A stretch of 33,080 nucleotides of DNA, from NCBI GenBank assembly GCA_009772965.1, contig WPAF01000016.1, forward strand, positions 1-33,080. The letters run 5' to 3'. The notes under the pieces were generated by a model, which searched no databases, was not told where the DNA came from, and saw only the letters and a list, made by a program, of their open reading frames with translations. The number at the start of each line of letters is the position of its first letter. Position 1 is the stretch's first letter. Shown here piece by piece: positions 31,761 to 33,080 of the stretch. The position numbers were made by a program, and so were the translations under genes. The stretch is from Candidatus Saganbacteria bacterium. GTDB lineage: Bacteria > Margulisbacteria > WOR-1 > XYC2-FULL-46-14 > WPAF01.

Positions 31761-33080
31761 CTATTTTATTAATTTATATTCAATGGAATCAACAAGCGCA
31801 ATCCAGCTGGCTTCGATGACATTAGTTGAAACGCCAACTGTTCCCCAGGTTTTTTCTTCATCAGCAGATTCAACAATAACCCTGACTTTTGCGGCGGTAC
31901 CGGACTCAGAATCCAAAACGCGGACCTTATAATCTGTAAGCTTTACTTCTTTTATTTTTGGGTAAATCTCTTCAAGGACATTTCTTAAGGCATTATCTAA
32001 CGCATTTATCGGGCCATCGCCAGCTCCGGTTGAATTGTAATCTTTCCCTTTAATTTTAACTTTTATCTTTGCTTCAACCCTGCTTTTTCCGTCCCCCGTT
32101 AATTTTGTTTCAGTAGTCAGTTCAATTAATTCAAAAGATGGTTTTATTTTTCCCAAAACCCTTTTAATTAGAAGCTCAAAACTGGCTTCTCCTTCTTCAA
32201 ACTGGTAGCCTTTATGCTCCATGTCTTTTAAAGTTTTTATCAAACCTTTCATTTCCGGCGTATCTTTTTTAATATCAACGCCAAATTCCTGGGTTTTATA
32301 AACAAGATTTGATATTCCGGAAAGCTCAGATATAGTGACACGCCTTTCGTTGCCGATAAGCTCCGGCTTAATATGCTCATATGTCCCTGGATGTTTGAGG
32401 ACAGCAGAAACATGGATGCCACCCTTGTGGGTAAATGCGGATCTTCCGACAAACGGCTGGTGCGCTGACAATTGAAGATTGGCAATTTCAGCAATATGCC
32501 TTGAAAGCTCAGTCAACCCGTTTAAGGATTTGTCGGAAACACAATTAATATTCATCTTTAGTTTGAGGATAGGAATTATCGAACATAGATTGGCATTGCC
32601 GCAGCGCTCGCCATATCCATTGATTGTCCCCTGGACATGGGTTGCCCCGCATTTTACCGACATGCCAGAAACAGATACCGCGCACTCGGAATCATTGTGG
32701 GCATGGATTCCCAATGGCGCTTTAACATGCTTTTTTACTTCATTGATGATATCCTGGACTTCAAATGAAAGGGTGCCGCCGTTGGTATCGCAAAGGCACA
32801 AGATATCTGCTTCTTCTGCGGCTTTCAAACACTTTAATGCATAAGCGGAATTATTTTTATAGCCGTCAAAAAAGTGTTCCGCATCAAAAATAACTTCGCG
32901 GCCTTTTGATTTTAAGTAGCTGATCGTATCTTTTATCATTTCAATATTTTCTTCAAGAGGCACTTTTAATGCTTCTTTAACATGAAAATCCCAGCATTTG
33001 CCGAAAATTGAAACTACAGGAGTTTCTGCCGCGACAAGTGTTGCAATATTTTTATCATCTTGGATTTTTATGTTTGCCCT
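31761..33080 (-). CDS. cimA: (R)-citramalate synthase CimA, 5' end outside the window
   Basis: CimA condenses pyruvate and acetyl-CoA to citramalate, starting isoleucine synthesis without threonine. The frame continues unbroken to the window edge (439 residues visible), including the CimA-type TPVVSIFGKCWDFHVKEAL near the edge. Then come REVIFDAEHFFDGYKNNSAY, LCDTNGGTLSFEVQD, GIHAHNDSECAV, HVQGTINGYGERCGNANL and HKGGIHVSA. The C-terminal regulatory domain is present (STGAGDGPINALDNALR). The FDAEHFFDGYK string separates this group from 2-isopropylmalate synthase. About 80-90 N-terminal residues should lie beyond the window. Confidence 0.92.
   Translation of the reverse strand, partial: RANIKIQDDKNIATLVAAETPVVSIFGKCWDFHVKEALKVPLEENIEMIKDTISYLKSKGREVIFDAEHFFDGYKNNSAYALKCLKAAEEADILCLCDTNGGTLSFEVQDIINEVKKHVKAPLGIHAHNDSECAVSVSGMSVKCGATHVQGTINGYGERCGNANLCSIIPILKLKMNINCVSDKSLNGLTELSRHIAEIANLQLSAHQPFVGRSAFTHKGGIHVSAVLKHPGTYEHIKPELIGNERRVTISELSGISNLVYKTQEFGVDIKKDTPEMKGLIKTLKDMEHKGYQFEEGEASFELLIKRVLGKIKPSFELIELTTETKLTGDGKSRVEAKIKVKIKGKDYNSTGAGDGPINALDNALRNVLEEIYPKIKEVKLTDYKVRVLDSESGTAAKVRVIVESADEEKTWGTVGVSTNVIEASWIALVDSIEYKLIK

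Noticed and set aside
1-33080. rRNA, tRNA, CRISPR array, riboswitch or prophage
   Set aside because: No cloverleaf-like or rRNA-like stretches, regularly spaced repeats, cas or phage genes were seen. The cimA leader lies outside the window, and lysA starts without a leader, which leaves no room for a lysine riboswitch.
31761-33080. 2-isopropylmalate synthase LeuA
   Set aside because: The IFGKCWDFHVKEAL and FDAEHFFDGYK strings are marks of the CimA-type citramalate synthase group.

Overview
The window is a gene-dense, AT-rich bacterial chromosome segment with about 30 protein genes. I see no rRNA, tRNA, CRISPR array or complete mobile element. The host is a diderm: it carries an LptD-like outer-membrane protein, an LptF/G permease, LptB, apolipoprotein N-acyltransferase and a lipobox protein. 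Several features point to a lineage near Cyanobacteria, with Margulisbacteria/WOR-1 (Saganbacteria) the best guess. These are a DUF3084 protein next to a YqgF-like nuclease of the cyanobacterial type, SepF, and one LptF/G permease where proteobacteria have two. The taxonomic call is inference.

Layout. 1-1842 (minus): a DUF2207 membrane protein and a thioredoxin-fold protein cut by the window edge. 1903-6150 (plus): lptD-like, a lipoprotein and lnt, all overlapping. 6124-9304 (minus): yqgF-like, DUF3084, lptF/G and lptB, so both sides of this convergent block serve the cell envelope. 9374-17184 (minus): a long, tightly packed run read as hepT, mntA, a toxin-antitoxin remnant, yggS, sepF, proC, yggT, a PfkB kinase, a class II aldolase, rel and trpD. 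17387-21512 (plus): rpsB, tsf and polA. 21526-22864: a protein I do not recognise, with an acylphosphatase-like core, then about 520 bases of gene-free DNA with inverted and direct repeats. 22865-28279 (minus): asd, a frameshifted lipoate ligase gene, a large metalloprotease/propeller/barrel protein and an AmmeMemoRadiSam radical SAM enzyme. 28331-28774 (plus): a JAMM metalloprotease. 28877-33080 (minus): cimA (cut by the edge), lysA, dacA and panB.

How the genes fit together. The first 9.3 kb concerns LPS export and lipoprotein maturation. The central run mixes division (sepF, yggS, yggT), proline synthesis, stringent response and a kinase/aldolase pair that may salvage a 5-carbon sugar phosphate. 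The last part holds amino-acid and cofactor steps from aspartate and pyruvate (asd, lysA, cimA, panB) with the c-di-AMP cyclase dacA in the same operon.

The most notable signals are these: start codons sitting 6-7 bases after -10 boxes (apparently leaderless mRNAs), including one promoter that overlaps the rel stop codon; a REPIN-like palindrome family, one copy of which supplies the end of trpD; a palindromic insert inside a coding region; a decayed AbrB/PIN locus beside an intact HEPN/MNT pair; and the unknown acylphosphatase-like protein.
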